This document shows, piece by piece, positions 50,817 through 59,527 of a stretch of DNA of 64,000 nucleotides. The stretch lies in NCBI RefSeq assembly GCF_004121055.1, contig NZ_PYAL01000005.1, forward strand, positions 310,001 through 374,000. Reading direction: 5' to 3'. Position 1 is the first letter of the stretch; each line of letters opens with the position of its first letter. A program made the translations under genes and the position numbers. Source of the DNA: Achromobacter aloeverae (lineage in GTDB: Bacteria > Pseudomonadota > Gammaproteobacteria > Burkholderiales > Burkholderiaceae_B). A model generated the notes under the pieces. It ran no database searches. It was not told the DNA's origin and was given only the letters and a program-made list of their open reading frames with translations.

Positions 50817-51746
50817 ATGGGCTTTTTTCTCGAAACGCTGTTTGGCGGCCTGATGAGCGGCATGCTTTATGCCCTGATCGGCCTGGGTTTCGTGCTGATC
50901 TTCAAGGCTTCCGGCGTCTTCAATTTCGCCCAGGGCGCCATGGTGCTGGTGGCGGCGTTGGCGATGGCGCGTTTTTCAGAGTGGATTCCGCGCTGGCTGG
51001 GTTTCCAGAACGCCTTGCTGGGCAACGTGCTGGCGTTCATCGCCGCGGCGGCGGTGATGTTCGCGCTGGCGGTGGCGGTGGAGAAATTCGTGCTGCGCCA
51101 CCTGGTGAACCAGGAAGCGACCACCTTGCTGATGGCGACGCTGGGCATCAGCTATTTCCTCGACGGCCTGGGCCAGATCTCCTTCGGCAGCTCGGTGTAT
51201 TCGATCAACGTCGGCATGCCCAAGGACCCCGCCATCATCCTCGACTCCGTCTTTGACGGCGGCCTGCTGATCAACCTGGAAGACCTCACCGCGGCGGTGG
51301 TGGCGGCGCTGCTGGTGGCTGCCCTGGCGCTGTTCTTCCAGTACACGTCCACCGGCCGCGCCTTGCGCGCGGTGGCCGACGACCACCAGGCGGCGCAGTC
51401 CATCGGGATACCCCTGAACCGCATCTGGGTGGTGGTGTGGAGCGTGGCGGGACTGGTGGCGCTGGTGGCCGGCGTGATCTGGGGATCGAAGTTCGGCGTG
51501 CAATTCACGCTGTCCACCGCGGCTTTGCGGGCCTTGCCGGTGGTGATACTGGGCGGCCTGACCTCGGTGCCGGGCGCCATCCTGGGCGGCCTGATCATCG
51601 GCGTGGGCGAAAAGCTTTCCGAGGTCTACCTGGGGTCGCTGGTCGGCGGCGGCATCGAAATCTGGTTCGCCTATGTGCTGGCGCTGGTCTTCCTGCTGTT
51701 CCGGCCGCAAGGCCTGTTCGGCGAAAAGATCATCGACCGCGTCTAG
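50817..51746 (+). CDS. Branched-chain ABC transporter permease, LivH type (second system)
   Basis: The 309-residue permease has eight or so hydrophobic segments, GLMSGMLYALIGLGFVLIFKASGVFNFAQGAMVLV (motif YALIGLGFVLIFKASG), and DDHQAAQSIGIPLNRIWVVVW for ATPase contact. It follows livG by 17 bases. Confidence 0.94.
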   Translation: MGFFLETLFGGLMSGMLYALIGLGFVLIFKASGVFNFAQGAMVLVAALAMARFSEWIPRWLGFQNALLGNVLAFIAAAAVMFALAVAVEKFVLRHLVNQEATTLLMATLGISYFLDGLGQISFGSSVYSINVGMPKDPAIILDSVFDGGLLINLEDLTAAVVAALLVAALALFFQYTSTGRALRAVADDHQAAQSIGIPLNRIWVVVWSVAGLVALVAGVIWGSKFGVQFTLSTAALRALPVVILGGLTSVPGAILGGLIIGVGEKLSEVYLGSLVGGGIEIWFAYVLALVFLLFRPQGLFGEKIIDRV

Positions 51747-51786
51747 CGTCCAGCGTCAGCGTCCAATCGGGCAGAGGAGACAAGTC

Positions 51787-52851
51787 ATGCTGTACCGCGA
51801 GAACGGCCAGTTCAAGACCAGCTACCTGGCCGACCAGCAGATTTTCCCGATCCGGCAGGATCGCATCTTCATTCTGCTGCTACTGGCCGTGGCCTTCGTC
51901 GGCGTGCCGCTGCTGGCCAGCGACTACCTGCTGCGGGCCATCCTGATCCCTTTCCTGATACTCTCGCTCGCCGCCGTGGGCCTGAATGTGCTGGTGGGGT
52001 ATTGCGGCCAGATTTCGCTGGGCACGGGCGCGTTCATGGCGGTCGGCGCGTATGCGGCCTGGAATTTCGGCGTGCGCATCCCCGCCATGCCGCTGCTGCT
52101 GCAGATCGTCCTGGGCGGCCTGTGCGCCACCGTGGTCGGCGTTGTGTTCGGAATTCCCAGCCTGCGGATCCGGGGCCTGTACCTGGCGGTGGCGACGCTG
52201 GCCGCGCAGTTCTTCGTCGATTGGGCATTCCTGCGCATCCCGTACTTCACCAATTATTCGTCTTCCGGCAATGTGTCGGTGCCCCCGCTCAGCGTCTTCG
52301 GCCTGCCGCTGCAAAGCGCGATGGAGAAGTACCTCTTCGTGCTGGCCCTGGTGTGCGTGTTCACGCTGCTGGTCAAGAATCTCGTGCGCGGCGCCGTGGG
52401 GCGCGAGTGGATGGCCATACGCGACATGGACGTGGCGGCGTCGGTGATCGGCATCCGGCCCATGCACGCCAAGCTGACCGCCTTTGCCGTCAGCTCCTTC
52501 ATCGTCGGCGTAGCGGGCGCCCTGTGGGGCTTCATCCACCTGGGGTCCTGGGAGCCGCTGGCGTTCGACCTGACCCGTTCGTTCCAGCTGCTATTCATGG
52601 TCATCATCGGCGGCCTGGGTTCCATCGTCGGCAGCTTCTTCGGCGCGGCCTTCATCGTGCTGGTGCCCGTGCTGCTGTCGAATATCCCTGGCATGCTGGG
52701 CCTGCCGCTGGCCGTGGACACGGCTTCGCACATCGAGCACATGGTGTTCGGCGCGCTGATCGTCACTTTCCTGATCGCCGAGCCGCATGGCCTGGCGCGC
52801 TTGTGGAGCATCGGCAAGGAGAAATTGCGCTTGTGGCCGTTTCCGTATTGA
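51787..52851 (+). CDS. Branched-chain ABC transporter permease, LivM type (second system)
   Basis: The 354-residue permease has GLNVLVGYCGQISLGTGAFMAVGAYA (motif VGYCGQISLGTGAFM), GREWMAIRDMDVAASVIGIRPMHAK for ATPase contact, and about nine hydrophobic segments. A basic 25-residue N-terminus precedes the first one. ATG 51787 is favoured by GAGGAGA; the frame extends back into the livH gene without one. Confidence 0.94.
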   Translation: MLYRENGQFKTSYLADQQIFPIRQDRIFILLLLAVAFVGVPLLASDYLLRAILIPFLILSLAAVGLNVLVGYCGQISLGTGAFMAVGAYAAWNFGVRIPAMPLLLQIVLGGLCATVVGVVFGIPSLRIRGLYLAVATLAAQFFVDWAFLRIPYFTNYSSSGNVSVPPLSVFGLPLQSAMEKYLFVLALVCVFTLLVKNLVRGAVGREWMAIRDMDVAASVIGIRPMHAKLTAFAVSSFIVGVAGALWGFIHLGSWEPLAFDLTRSFQLLFMVIIGGLGSIVGSFFGAAFIVLVPVLLSNIPGMLGLPLAVDTASHIEHMVFGALIVTFLIAEPHGLARLWSIGKEKLRLWPFPY

Positions 52852-52984
52852 GACGGCCGCGACGCGGAGCTTGGCGCATCCGGCACGGTACGCCGCAGGC
52901 GATACCGGCACTGGCTGCACGCGTTCACCCGGCGCGGACCGGGTCTATCACGGTGCCAGAGAGCACCCCCTGGAGGTAGTGGAG

Positions 52985-54313
52985 ATGAAGCGTTTGAACC
53001 TGAAATACGCGGCCGCCGCGCTCGCCCTGGGCGGCGCGCTGGGCAGCGCCAGCTTGCCGGCGCTGGCGGACGAGCAGTTCGTGCCGCTGTTGGTGTACCG
53101 CACCGGCTCCTTCGCGCCCCTGGGCATTCCCTGGGCCGACGGCAAGCTCGACTACCTGAAACTGGTCAATGAGCGCGACGGCGGCGTCAACGGCGTCAAG
53201 ATCACCTACGAGGAATGCGAAACCGCCTACGCCACCGACAAGGGCGTGGAGTGCTACGAGCGCCTGAAGACCCATGCCCCGACCGGCGCATCCGGATTCG
53301 ACACGCAATCCACCGGGATCACCTTCGCGGTGACGGACAAGGCGCCGCTGGACAAGGTGACGGTGGAGACCGTGGGCTACGGCCTGTCGCAGGCCGCCGA
53401 CGGTTCCGTCTTCCAGTGGAACTTCCCCCTGCTGGGCACCTACTGGACCGCCGCCGACGTGATGATCCAGGACATCGCCAAGAAGGAAGGCGGAATGGAC
53501 AAGCTCAAGGGCAAGAAGATCGCCCTGGTCTATCACGATTCGCCCTATGGCAAGGAACCCATCCCCTTGCTGCAAAAGCGCGCCGCCGCCAACGGCTTCG
53601 AGTTGCAGCTGTATCCGGTCACGGCGCCCGGCGTCGAGCAGAAATCGACCTGGCTGCAGATTCGCCAGGCCCGGCCCAACTACGTGCTGTTGTGGAGCGC
53701 GGGCATCATGACGCCCACCGCCATCCGCGAGGCCCAGGCCAGCGGCTATCCGCGCGACAAGATGTACGCGATCTGGTGGGCCGGCTCCGAGGGCGACGTC
53801 AAGGACCTGGGCGAGGTCGCCAAGGGGTACAACGCGATCACCATCCATAACAGCGGCGAGCAGGGCAAGGTCATGCAGGACCTGAAGAAGTACGTCTATG
53901 ACAAGGGCCAGGGCAGCGACCGCAACAACACGACGCTGGGCACCATCGCCCACACGCGCGGCATGATTATTTCCATGTTGCAGGTCGAGGCCATACGCAC
54001 GGCGCAGGAGAAATACGGCAAGGGCAAGTCCGTGACGCCGGAACAGGTGCGCTGGGGCTTCGAGAACCTGGACATGACGCAGGAGAAGCTGGACAAGCTG
54101 GGCTTCGGCGGCATCGTGCGGCCCTTCAAGACGTCCTGCGCCAACCACATCGGGGCTGACTGGGCCCGCATCGTGCAGTGGGACGGCAAGCAGTTCAAGG
54201 TGGCGTCGGACTGGTACCAGGCCGATCCCAACATGGTCGGACCGCTGGTGAAGTCCGAGGCGGCGAAGTACGCCAAGGACAAGAACATCACGCCGGTCAA
54301 TTGCGGGGGGTAG
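52985..54313 (+). CDS. ABC transporter substrate-binding protein, Liv/amide family (second system)
   Basis: The 442-residue periplasmic receptor has a Sec signal (AAAALALGGALGSASLPALA) and mature ADEQFVPLLVYRTGSFAPLGIPWADG, GVNGVKITYEECETAYATDKGVECYERLK (motif YEECETAYATDKGVECYE), KIALVYHDSPYGKEP. This receptor type is the one found with CoA-ligase-linked Liv clusters in Betaproteobacteria rather than with leucine uptake. Cys at residues about 79, 85, 389 and 440 could pair. TGGAGG and GGAG precede ATG 52985. It lies 133 bases after livM. Confidence 0.93.
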   Translation: MKRLNLKYAAAALALGGALGSASLPALADEQFVPLLVYRTGSFAPLGIPWADGKLDYLKLVNERDGGVNGVKITYEECETAYATDKGVECYERLKTHAPTGASGFDTQSTGITFAVTDKAPLDKVTVETVGYGLSQAADGSVFQWNFPLLGTYWTAADVMIQDIAKKEGGMDKLKGKKIALVYHDSPYGKEPIPLLQKRAAANGFELQLYPVTAPGVEQKSTWLQIRQARPNYVLLWSAGIMTPTAIREAQASGYPRDKMYAIWWAGSEGDVKDLGEVAKGYNAITIHNSGEQGKVMQDLKKYVYDKGQGSDRNNTTLGTIAHTRGMIISMLQVEAIRTAQEKYGKGKSVTPEQVRWGFENLDMTQEKLDKLGFGGIVRPFKTSCANHIGADWARIVQWDGKQFKVASDWYQADPNMVGPLVKSEAAKYAKDKNITPVNCGG

Positions 54314-54386
54314 GCGGGGCGCGGGCCATGCGTGCCACCGCACGCATGGCCGTGGCCGGCCCAGGGGTTTTGCAAGGAGTTCCTGT

Positions 54387-55229
54387 ATGAACACATCGCC
54401 TCCCGTCGCCGGGGATGCCGCGGCGCCGCCGGTGCTGCTGGACGTCAACGGTATCGAGGTCATCTACAACCATGTCATCCTGGTGCTGAAGGGGGTATCC
54501 CTGCAAGTGCCGGAAGGCAGGATCGTGGCCTTGCTGGGCGCCAACGGCGCGGGCAAGACCACCACCCTGCGCGCCGTGTCCAACCTGCTCAAGGGCGAAC
54601 GCGGCGACGTCACCAAGGGCCAGATCCGCTATCGCGACGAGCGGGTGGAGCGCCTGTCGCCGGCCGAACTGGTCCAGCGCGGCGTGGTGCAGGTGATGGA
54701 GGGCCGGCACTGCTTCGCGCATCTCACGGTGGAGGAAAACCTGCTGGCAGGCGCCTATACGCGCCGGCTCGGACGGGGCGACACCCAGGAGGCGCTGGAG
54801 CGCGTGTACCAATATTTTCCCCGCCTGAAGCAGCGCCGGACCAGCCAGGCGGGCTATACCTCGGGCGGCGAGCAGCAGATGACGGCCATCGGGCGCGCGT
54901 TGATGGCCAGTCCCAACATGATCCTGCTGGATGAACCCTCGATGGGCCTGGCGCCGCAGATCGTCGAGGAAATCTTCCAGATCGTGCGCGACCTCAACCA
55001 ACGCGAGGGCGTCAGTTTCCTGCTGGCCGAGCAGAACACCAATATCGCCCTGCGCTACGCCGATTACGGCTACATCCTGGAAAACGGCCGCGTGGTCATG
55101 GACGGCGCCGCCGATGCATTGAGCGCCAATGAAGACGTCAAGGAGTTCTACCTGGGTATTTCCAGCGGCGCGCGCAAGAGCTTCCGCGACACCAAGTTCT
55201 ATCGCCGGCGCAAGCGCTGGCTGGCGTGA
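54387..55229 (+). CDS. Branched-chain ABC transporter ATP-binding protein, LivF type (second system)
   Basis: The 280-residue ATPase has Walker A GANGAGKTTTLRAVSN, VQVMEGRHCFAHLTV, the signature TSGGEQQMTAIGRAL, Walker B MILLDEPSMGLAP and EQNTNIALRYADYGYILENG. It has a C-terminal extension of about 30 basic residues (SFRDTKFYRRRKRWLA) beyond the normal LivF end, as seen in this cluster type. AAGGAG precedes ATG 54387. Confidence 0.94.
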   Translation: MNTSPPVAGDAAAPPVLLDVNGIEVIYNHVILVLKGVSLQVPEGRIVALLGANGAGKTTTLRAVSNLLKGERGDVTKGQIRYRDERVERLSPAELVQRGVVQVMEGRHCFAHLTVEENLLAGAYTRRLGRGDTQEALERVYQYFPRLKQRRTSQAGYTSGGEQQMTAIGRALMASPNMILLDEPSMGLAPQIVEEIFQIVRDLNQREGVSFLLAEQNTNIALRYADYGYILENGRVVMDGAADALSANEDVKEFYLGISSGARKSFRDTKFYRRRKRWLA

Positions 55230-55284
55230 GGGATTCCCCTGCGGCGGCCGCGAACGCCGCCGTCCTTTGACGGAGACCGGGCAT

Positions 55285-56550
55285 ATGTCCAATTTCTTCG
55301 ATGGCCTGGAGACGCGCGCGCCCGAGCAGCGCGAGCAGGCCTTGATGACGGCCCTGCCGGGCGCCATCGCCCATGCGCAGGCGCGGGCGCCGGCCCTGGC
55401 GCGGCAGCTGGCCGGCGTCGACGCGCGCGCCATTACCTCGCGAGCCGCGCTGGCGGCCTTGCCGGTGCTGCGCAAGCATGAATTGCTGGAAGGCCAGCAG
55501 CGCAGCCGCGCCGCCCCGGGGCCGGCCAGCGCGGAAAAGGCCTTCGGCGGCTACGCTACCCTCGGATGGGGGCGGGCCTTGCGGGTCTTCGCGTCGCCGG
55601 GCCCCATCTACGAACCGGAGAGCGGTCGTCCCGACTACTGGCGTTTCGGCCGCGCGCTGTACGCCGCCGGCTTTCGCGAGGGACAGCTGACCTACAACTG
55701 CTTCTCCTATCACTTCACGCCGGCCGGATCGATGATGGAGACCGCCGCGCATGCCGTTGGCTGCACCGTCTTTCCCGGTGGCACCGGGCAGACCGAGCAG
55801 CAGGTCATGGCCATCCGCGACCTCGGGCCCAGCGGCTACACGGGTACGCCCAGCTTCCTGAAGATCATCCTGGAAAAGGCCGAGGAACTGGGCGTGCGGC
55901 TCGATACCTTGCGGCACGCGCTGGTTTCCGGCGAGGCCTTTCCCCCTTCGCTGCGCGACTGGCTGTCGGCGCGCGGCGTGCAGGGCTACCAGGCCTACGG
56001 CAGCGCCGACCTGGGATTGATCGCCTTCGAGACCGAGGCCCGCGAGGGCCTGGTGGTGGGCGAGGACATCATCGTCGAGATCGTGCGCCCGGGCACCGGC
56101 GATCCTGTCCGGGAGGGGGAGGTTGGCGAGGTGGTGGTGACCACGCTCAACCCGGACTACCCGCTGGTGCGCTTCGGCACGGGCGACCTGTCCGCCGTGT
56201 TGCCGGGCCAGTCGCCCTGCGGCCGCACGAACCTGCGCCTGCGCGGCTGGATGGGGCGGGCCGACCAGACGACCAAGGTGCGAGGCCTGTTCGTGCATCC
56301 GTCGCAAGTGGCGGAGATCCTGCGGCGTCATCCGCAAGCCGGGCGCGGTCGGCTGGTGATCACGGGGGCGACGGGGGCCGACCGCATGGTGCTGCGGGTC
56401 GAGGCCGACGGGGCGCCCGCGGAGTTGGCGCAGGCCATTGCCGAGTCGGTGCGCGACGTCACCAAGCTGCGGGCGGAGGTCGAAGTGCATGCGCCCGGCA
56501 CCTTGCCTAATGACGGCAAGGTCATCGAGGACGCGCGATCCTACGACTGA
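55285..56550 (+). CDS. Phenylacetate-CoA ligase family protein (AMP-forming)
   Basis: The 421-residue protein follows the PaaK family: SYHFTPAGSMMETAAHAVGCTVFPGGTGQTEQQ (motif FTPAGSMMETAAHAVGC), YTGTPSFLKIILEKAEELG, GEAFPPSLRDW, YGSADLGLIAFE, FGTGDLSAVL and GWMGRADQTTKVRGLFVHPSQV. The Thr/Ser-rich P-loop usual near the N-terminal third is less clear: the matching part reads ASPGPIYEPESG. It activates a carboxylate, likely aromatic, to its CoA ester. It is last in the seven-gene unit (ligase, livG, livH, livM, receptor, livF, ligase). Confidence 0.9.
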   Translation: MSNFFDGLETRAPEQREQALMTALPGAIAHAQARAPALARQLAGVDARAITSRAALAALPVLRKHELLEGQQRSRAAPGPASAEKAFGGYATLGWGRALRVFASPGPIYEPESGRPDYWRFGRALYAAGFREGQLTYNCFSYHFTPAGSMMETAAHAVGCTVFPGGTGQTEQQVMAIRDLGPSGYTGTPSFLKIILEKAEELGVRLDTLRHALVSGEAFPPSLRDWLSARGVQGYQAYGSADLGLIAFETEAREGLVVGEDIIVEIVRPGTGDPVREGEVGEVVVTTLNPDYPLVRFGTGDLSAVLPGQSPCGRTNLRLRGWMGRADQTTKVRGLFVHPSQVAEILRRHPQAGRGRLVITGATGADRMVLRVEADGAPAELAQAIAESVRDVTKLRAEVEVHAPGTLPNDGKVIEDARSYD

Positions 56551-56587
56551 CGGGGCGGCTACGCCCTGGGCACGTTGCATGCGTGGC

Positions 56588-56640
56588 GCGACCCCTGCGC
56601 GACCCCTATGCGGCCCCTATGCGGCCTCTATGCGACCCCT
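56588..56640. repeat. Five-unit 11-bp tandem repeat, GCGACCCCTAT-like
   Basis: GCGACCCCT or GCGGCCCCT cores start at 56588, 56599, 56610, 56621 and 56632, exactly 11 bases apart. The array lies 38 bases after the CoA ligase stop and about 165 before the next gene. The rest of this 254-base gap holds AAAAGGA before the next start and no clear promoter boxes. Confidence 0.8.
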
Positions 56641-56804
56641 TTCTCAGGGCGCGTGGCCCGGGCGGGCCGCAGGGGCGCGACGGCCGCTGATCCTTATAGC
56701 TCGAACTCATTTACGATCCGCTTATCCGGCGCGCTAAGCTTATGCCCCGGCGTCTCGCGGCTCATCGCCCGACCCCCCGCCCGAATTGCATAAAAGGACT
56801 CATC

Positions 56805-57836
56805 ATGCGTATCGTCAAGGCCCTCATCGGCGCCGCCGTCCTCGCCGGCGCCGCCCATGCGGCGCAGGCCGCCCCGGAACAAGGCAAGACCCTCGACGTG
56901 GTGCGCCACCGCGGCACCCTGCTGTGCGGCACCACCACCGGTTTCGCCGGCTTCTCGGCGCCGGACGCCCAGGGTAACTGGAAAGGCCTGGACGTCGACC
57001 TGTGCCGCGCCGTGGCCGCGACGGTGTTTGGCGACGCCAGCAAGTTCAAGGTCGTGCCGCTGAATTCGCAACAGCGTTTCACCGCCCTGCAATCCGGCGA
57101 GGTGGACGTGCTGGCGCGCAACACCTCGGTCACGCAGCAGCGCGACACGGCCCTGGGCATGGTCCATGCCGGCGTCAATTTCTACGACGGCCAGGGCTTC
57201 CTGGTGCCGAAGTCGCTCAACGTCAAGAGCGCCAAGGAACTGAACGGCGCCACCATCTGCCTGCAGGCGGGCACCTCGAACGAGAACACGCTGGCCGACT
57301 GGGCGCGCGCCAACAGGGTCGAGTACAAGCCGGTGGTCATCGACCAGTTCAACGAGGTGGTCAACGCCTTCGTGGCCGGACGCTGCGACGTCTTCAGCAC
57401 GGATGCCTCGGGCTTGGCGTCCATACGCATCTCCAAGCTGCAGAAGCCGGACGATTACGTGGTGCTGCCGGAAATCATCTCGAAGGAACCGCTGGGGCCG
57501 TTCGTGCGCCAGGGGGACGACAACTGGCTCAATATCGTGTCCTGGTCGCTGTCGGCCATGATCGAGGCGGAAGAGTATGGCGTGACGTCGGCCAACGTGG
57601 ACCAGCAGCTCAAGAGCGACAACCCCAATATCCAGCGCATCCTGGGCGTGATTCCGGGCGCGGGCAAGAACATGGGGGTGGACGACAAGTGGGCCTACAA
57701 CATCATCAAGCAGGTCGGCAATTACGGCGAAAGCTTCGAACGCAACGTCGGCCAGGGCAGCCCGCTGAAAATCCAGCGCGGATTGAACGCGCAATGGAAC
57801 AAGGGCGGCCTGATGTACGCCCTGCCGATACGCTAG
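56805..57836 (+). CDS. Amino acid ABC transporter substrate-binding protein (AapJ/BztA type), orphan
   Basis: The 343-residue periplasmic receptor has a Sec signal (LIGAAVLAGAAHAAQA) and AapJ-like motifs: TLDVVRHRGTLLCGTTTGFAGFSAPD (motif RGTLLCGTTTGFAGFS), GLDVDLCRAVAATVFGD, VDVLARNTSVTQQRD, FLVPKSLNVKSAKELNGATICLQAGTSNE (motif CLQAGTSNE), DNWLNIVSWSLSAMI. The family binds general L-amino acids. The aapQMP permease and ATPase genes normally downstream are absent here. AAAAGGA precedes ATG 56805. Confidence 0.93.
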   Translation: MRIVKALIGAAVLAGAAHAAQAAPEQGKTLDVVRHRGTLLCGTTTGFAGFSAPDAQGNWKGLDVDLCRAVAATVFGDASKFKVVPLNSQQRFTALQSGEVDVLARNTSVTQQRDTALGMVHAGVNFYDGQGFLVPKSLNVKSAKELNGATICLQAGTSNENTLADWARANRVEYKPVVIDQFNEVVNAFVAGRCDVFSTDASGLASIRISKLQKPDDYVVLPEIISKEPLGPFVRQGDDNWLNIVSWSLSAMIEAEEYGVTSANVDQQLKSDNPNIQRILGVIPGAGKNMGVDDKWAYNIIKQVGNYGESFERNVGQGSPLKIQRGLNAQWNKGGLMYALPIR

Positions 57837-57852
57837 GAAGGTTCGCCAGCCA

Positions 57853-58329
57853 TCACAGCGGCGGGCATCCGGCCTCTCCATGCGTTAGTCGGAGAGCAGC
57901 GTCTTTCGCCATCGAGCCGCGATTCCATCGCTGCCCATTCGCCAGCTGCCGGAATTTCTCGCGATACCAACGCTCGACACCCGTGGTTCCCGCGATCGCG
58001 TCCCGCGTGGGGACCTCGAAGACCAGGCCGGGCTTCATGGTGGTGAAGATATTGAGGGTGTCGCAGTGCCCCTGGTTGGCTTCGACGCCGCACATGGCCT
58101 TGGCGATCTTGAACGGCGAGGTGTCGTCGTTCTCGCCCAGGTACACCCGGTTGGCCAGGGCCACGATGGAAGAGTCGTCGACCGTGCTTACATACGTGGA
58201 AGCGGGCAGGATCTTGGGCCCTGGGGGCCAGCAGTCCCGTCCGTGGTAGTGCTCGTCCGTGGATTCGGTATAGGGGCGGCCACAGCGGTCCCATTGCTGG
58301 GTGGCTACCGAGGCGAGGGGGGCGGACAT
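57853..58329 (-). CDS. Hypothetical protein with paired cysteines, 158 residues
   Basis: I do not recognise a family. The protein starts MSAPLASVATQQWDRCGRPY and has cysteines in DRCGRP, RDCWPPGP, KAMCGVE, QGHCDT and the C-terminal GCPPL, with Trp, Tyr and His around them (DEHYHGRDCWPPG). There is no signal peptide. AAGGAGCC is placed well before ATG 58329, which is strong support for translation; the frame continues upstream to 58440 without such a site. Codon use is less GC-biased than that of its neighbours, hinting at transfer or orphan origin. It is convergent with the amino-acid receptor gene, 16 bases away, and has 13-bp repeats upstream. Confidence 0.65.
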   Translation of the reverse strand: MSAPLASVATQQWDRCGRPYTESTDEHYHGRDCWPPGPKILPASTYVSTVDDSSIVALANRVYLGENDDTSPFKIAKAMCGVEANQGHCDTLNIFTTMKPGLVFEVPTRDAIAGTTGVERWYREKFRQLANGQRWNRGSMAKDAALRLTHGEAGCPPL

Positions 58330-58489
58330 CGAGGCTCCTTGGGTAAAACGCCAAACCCTTCCGTGGGGCATGACATTGTTGGTTCTGAAGCTCGGGCGGG
58401 GAATAACGCCGGACCAATATCGTCCGGAATACGAAACCACCCGGAATCAAAATAGACCTCAGTACCAGCAGAGCCTGGATGGTTCCCGC

Positions 58490-58528
58490 GCTGTACGTAA
58501 GCGTTGTACGTAAGCGTTGTACTTAGGC
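58490..58528. repeat. Three 13-bp direct repeats, GYTGTACKTARGC
   Basis: GCTGTACGTAAGC (58490-58502), GTTGTACGTAAGC (58503-58515) and GTTGTACTTAGGC (58516-58528) follow each other directly, and an inverted GCTTAC (58533-58538) comes next. They lie about 160-200 bases upstream of the minus-strand hypothetical gene in a locally AT-rich stretch. Confidence 0.85.
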
Positions 58529-58571
58529 AATTTGCTTACGCGATGTGCTTCCCGCGATCCGCGCCGGCCGC

Positions 58572-59480
58572 TCAACCCGCGCGCCGGGCCGCCATCGCGT
58601 TGCCCGCCCGGCTGGCGGATTTACGGTCCAGGTGGCCGGAGATCCATTGCCCCGTATCCACCACCGCATCGAAATCGATGCCGGTTTCGATGCCCAGGCC
58701 GCGCAGCATGTACAGCACGTCTTCCGTCGCCACATTGCCGGTGGCGCCCTTGGCATAGGGGCAGCCGCCCAGGCCCGCGACCGAGGTGTGGAAAATGGCG
58801 ATGCCGGTCTCCAGCGCCGCCAGGATGTTGGCGACGGCCTGGCCATAGGTATCGTGGAAATGGCCGGATACGCGCGCCGGGTCCACCTTGGCCGTGACGG
58901 CCCGCATGACTTCGCGCACGCGTGCCGGCGTGCCCACGCCTATCGTGTCGGCGACGTCGATCTCGTCGCAGCCCAGCGCCAGGTAGCGCTGGGCGACATC
59001 CACCACCGCGGACACCGGTACCTCGCCCTGGTAAGGGCAGCCCAGCGCCGTGCTGATCGATCCGCGCAGCCGCAAGCCGGCCGCCTTGGCGGCTTCGGCC
59101 ACGGGTTCGAAGCGGGCGATCGATTCGGCGATGGAGCAGTTGATGTTCTTCTGCGAAAACGCCTCGCTGGCGGCGCCGAAAATCACGACCTCGTCGGCCT
59201 TGGCGGCCAGCGCCGCGTCGAAACCTTTCATGTTGGGTGTCAGGACCGAATAAATGACGCCCGGCTTGCGCGCAATGCCCGCCATGACTTCGGCGCCATC
59301 CGCCATCTGGGGCACCCACTTGGGCGATACGAAAGACGCCGCTTCGACGTTGGGAAAGCCCGCGGCCGTGAGGCGGTCCACCAGTTCGATCTTGACCTCG
59401 GTGGGGATGATGGCTTTTTCGTTCTGCAGACCGTCGCGGGGCGAGACCTCGACGATTTTCACGCGTTCGGGGAAGGGCAT
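58572..59480 (-). CDS. mvaB: Hydroxymethylglutaryl-CoA lyase
   Basis: The 302-residue enzyme splits HMG-CoA into acetoacetate and acetyl-CoA in leucine catabolism. The TIM barrel has VSPRDGLQNEK near residue 12, SFVSPKWVPQMAD, HFHDTYGQAVANILAALE (metal His pair) and the flexible loop GLGGCPYAKGATGNVATED with the catalytic Cys. AGGAATC precedes ATG 59480. No liuABC partners lie next to it in the window. Confidence 0.95.
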   Translation of the reverse strand: MPFPERVKIVEVSPRDGLQNEKAIIPTEVKIELVDRLTAAGFPNVEAASFVSPKWVPQMADGAEVMAGIARKPGVIYSVLTPNMKGFDAALAAKADEVVIFGAASEAFSQKNINCSIAESIARFEPVAEAAKAAGLRLRGSISTALGCPYQGEVPVSAVVDVAQRYLALGCDEIDVADTIGVGTPARVREVMRAVTAKVDPARVSGHFHDTYGQAVANILAALETGIAIFHTSVAGLGGCPYAKGATGNVATEDVLYMLRGLGIETGIDFDAVVDTGQWISGHLDRKSASRAGNAMAARRAG

Positions 59481-59527
59481 GGCGATTCCTGTTCTTGGTT
59501 CTGTTCGTATGACTCCTGGGGCGGATT

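Noticed and set aside
57833-58450. Alternative minus-strand frame over the small hypothetical gene
   Set aside because: The overlapping frame ending at 57853 has a well-placed AAGGAGCC and more natural composition, while this one is Arg-, Pro- and Gly-rich.
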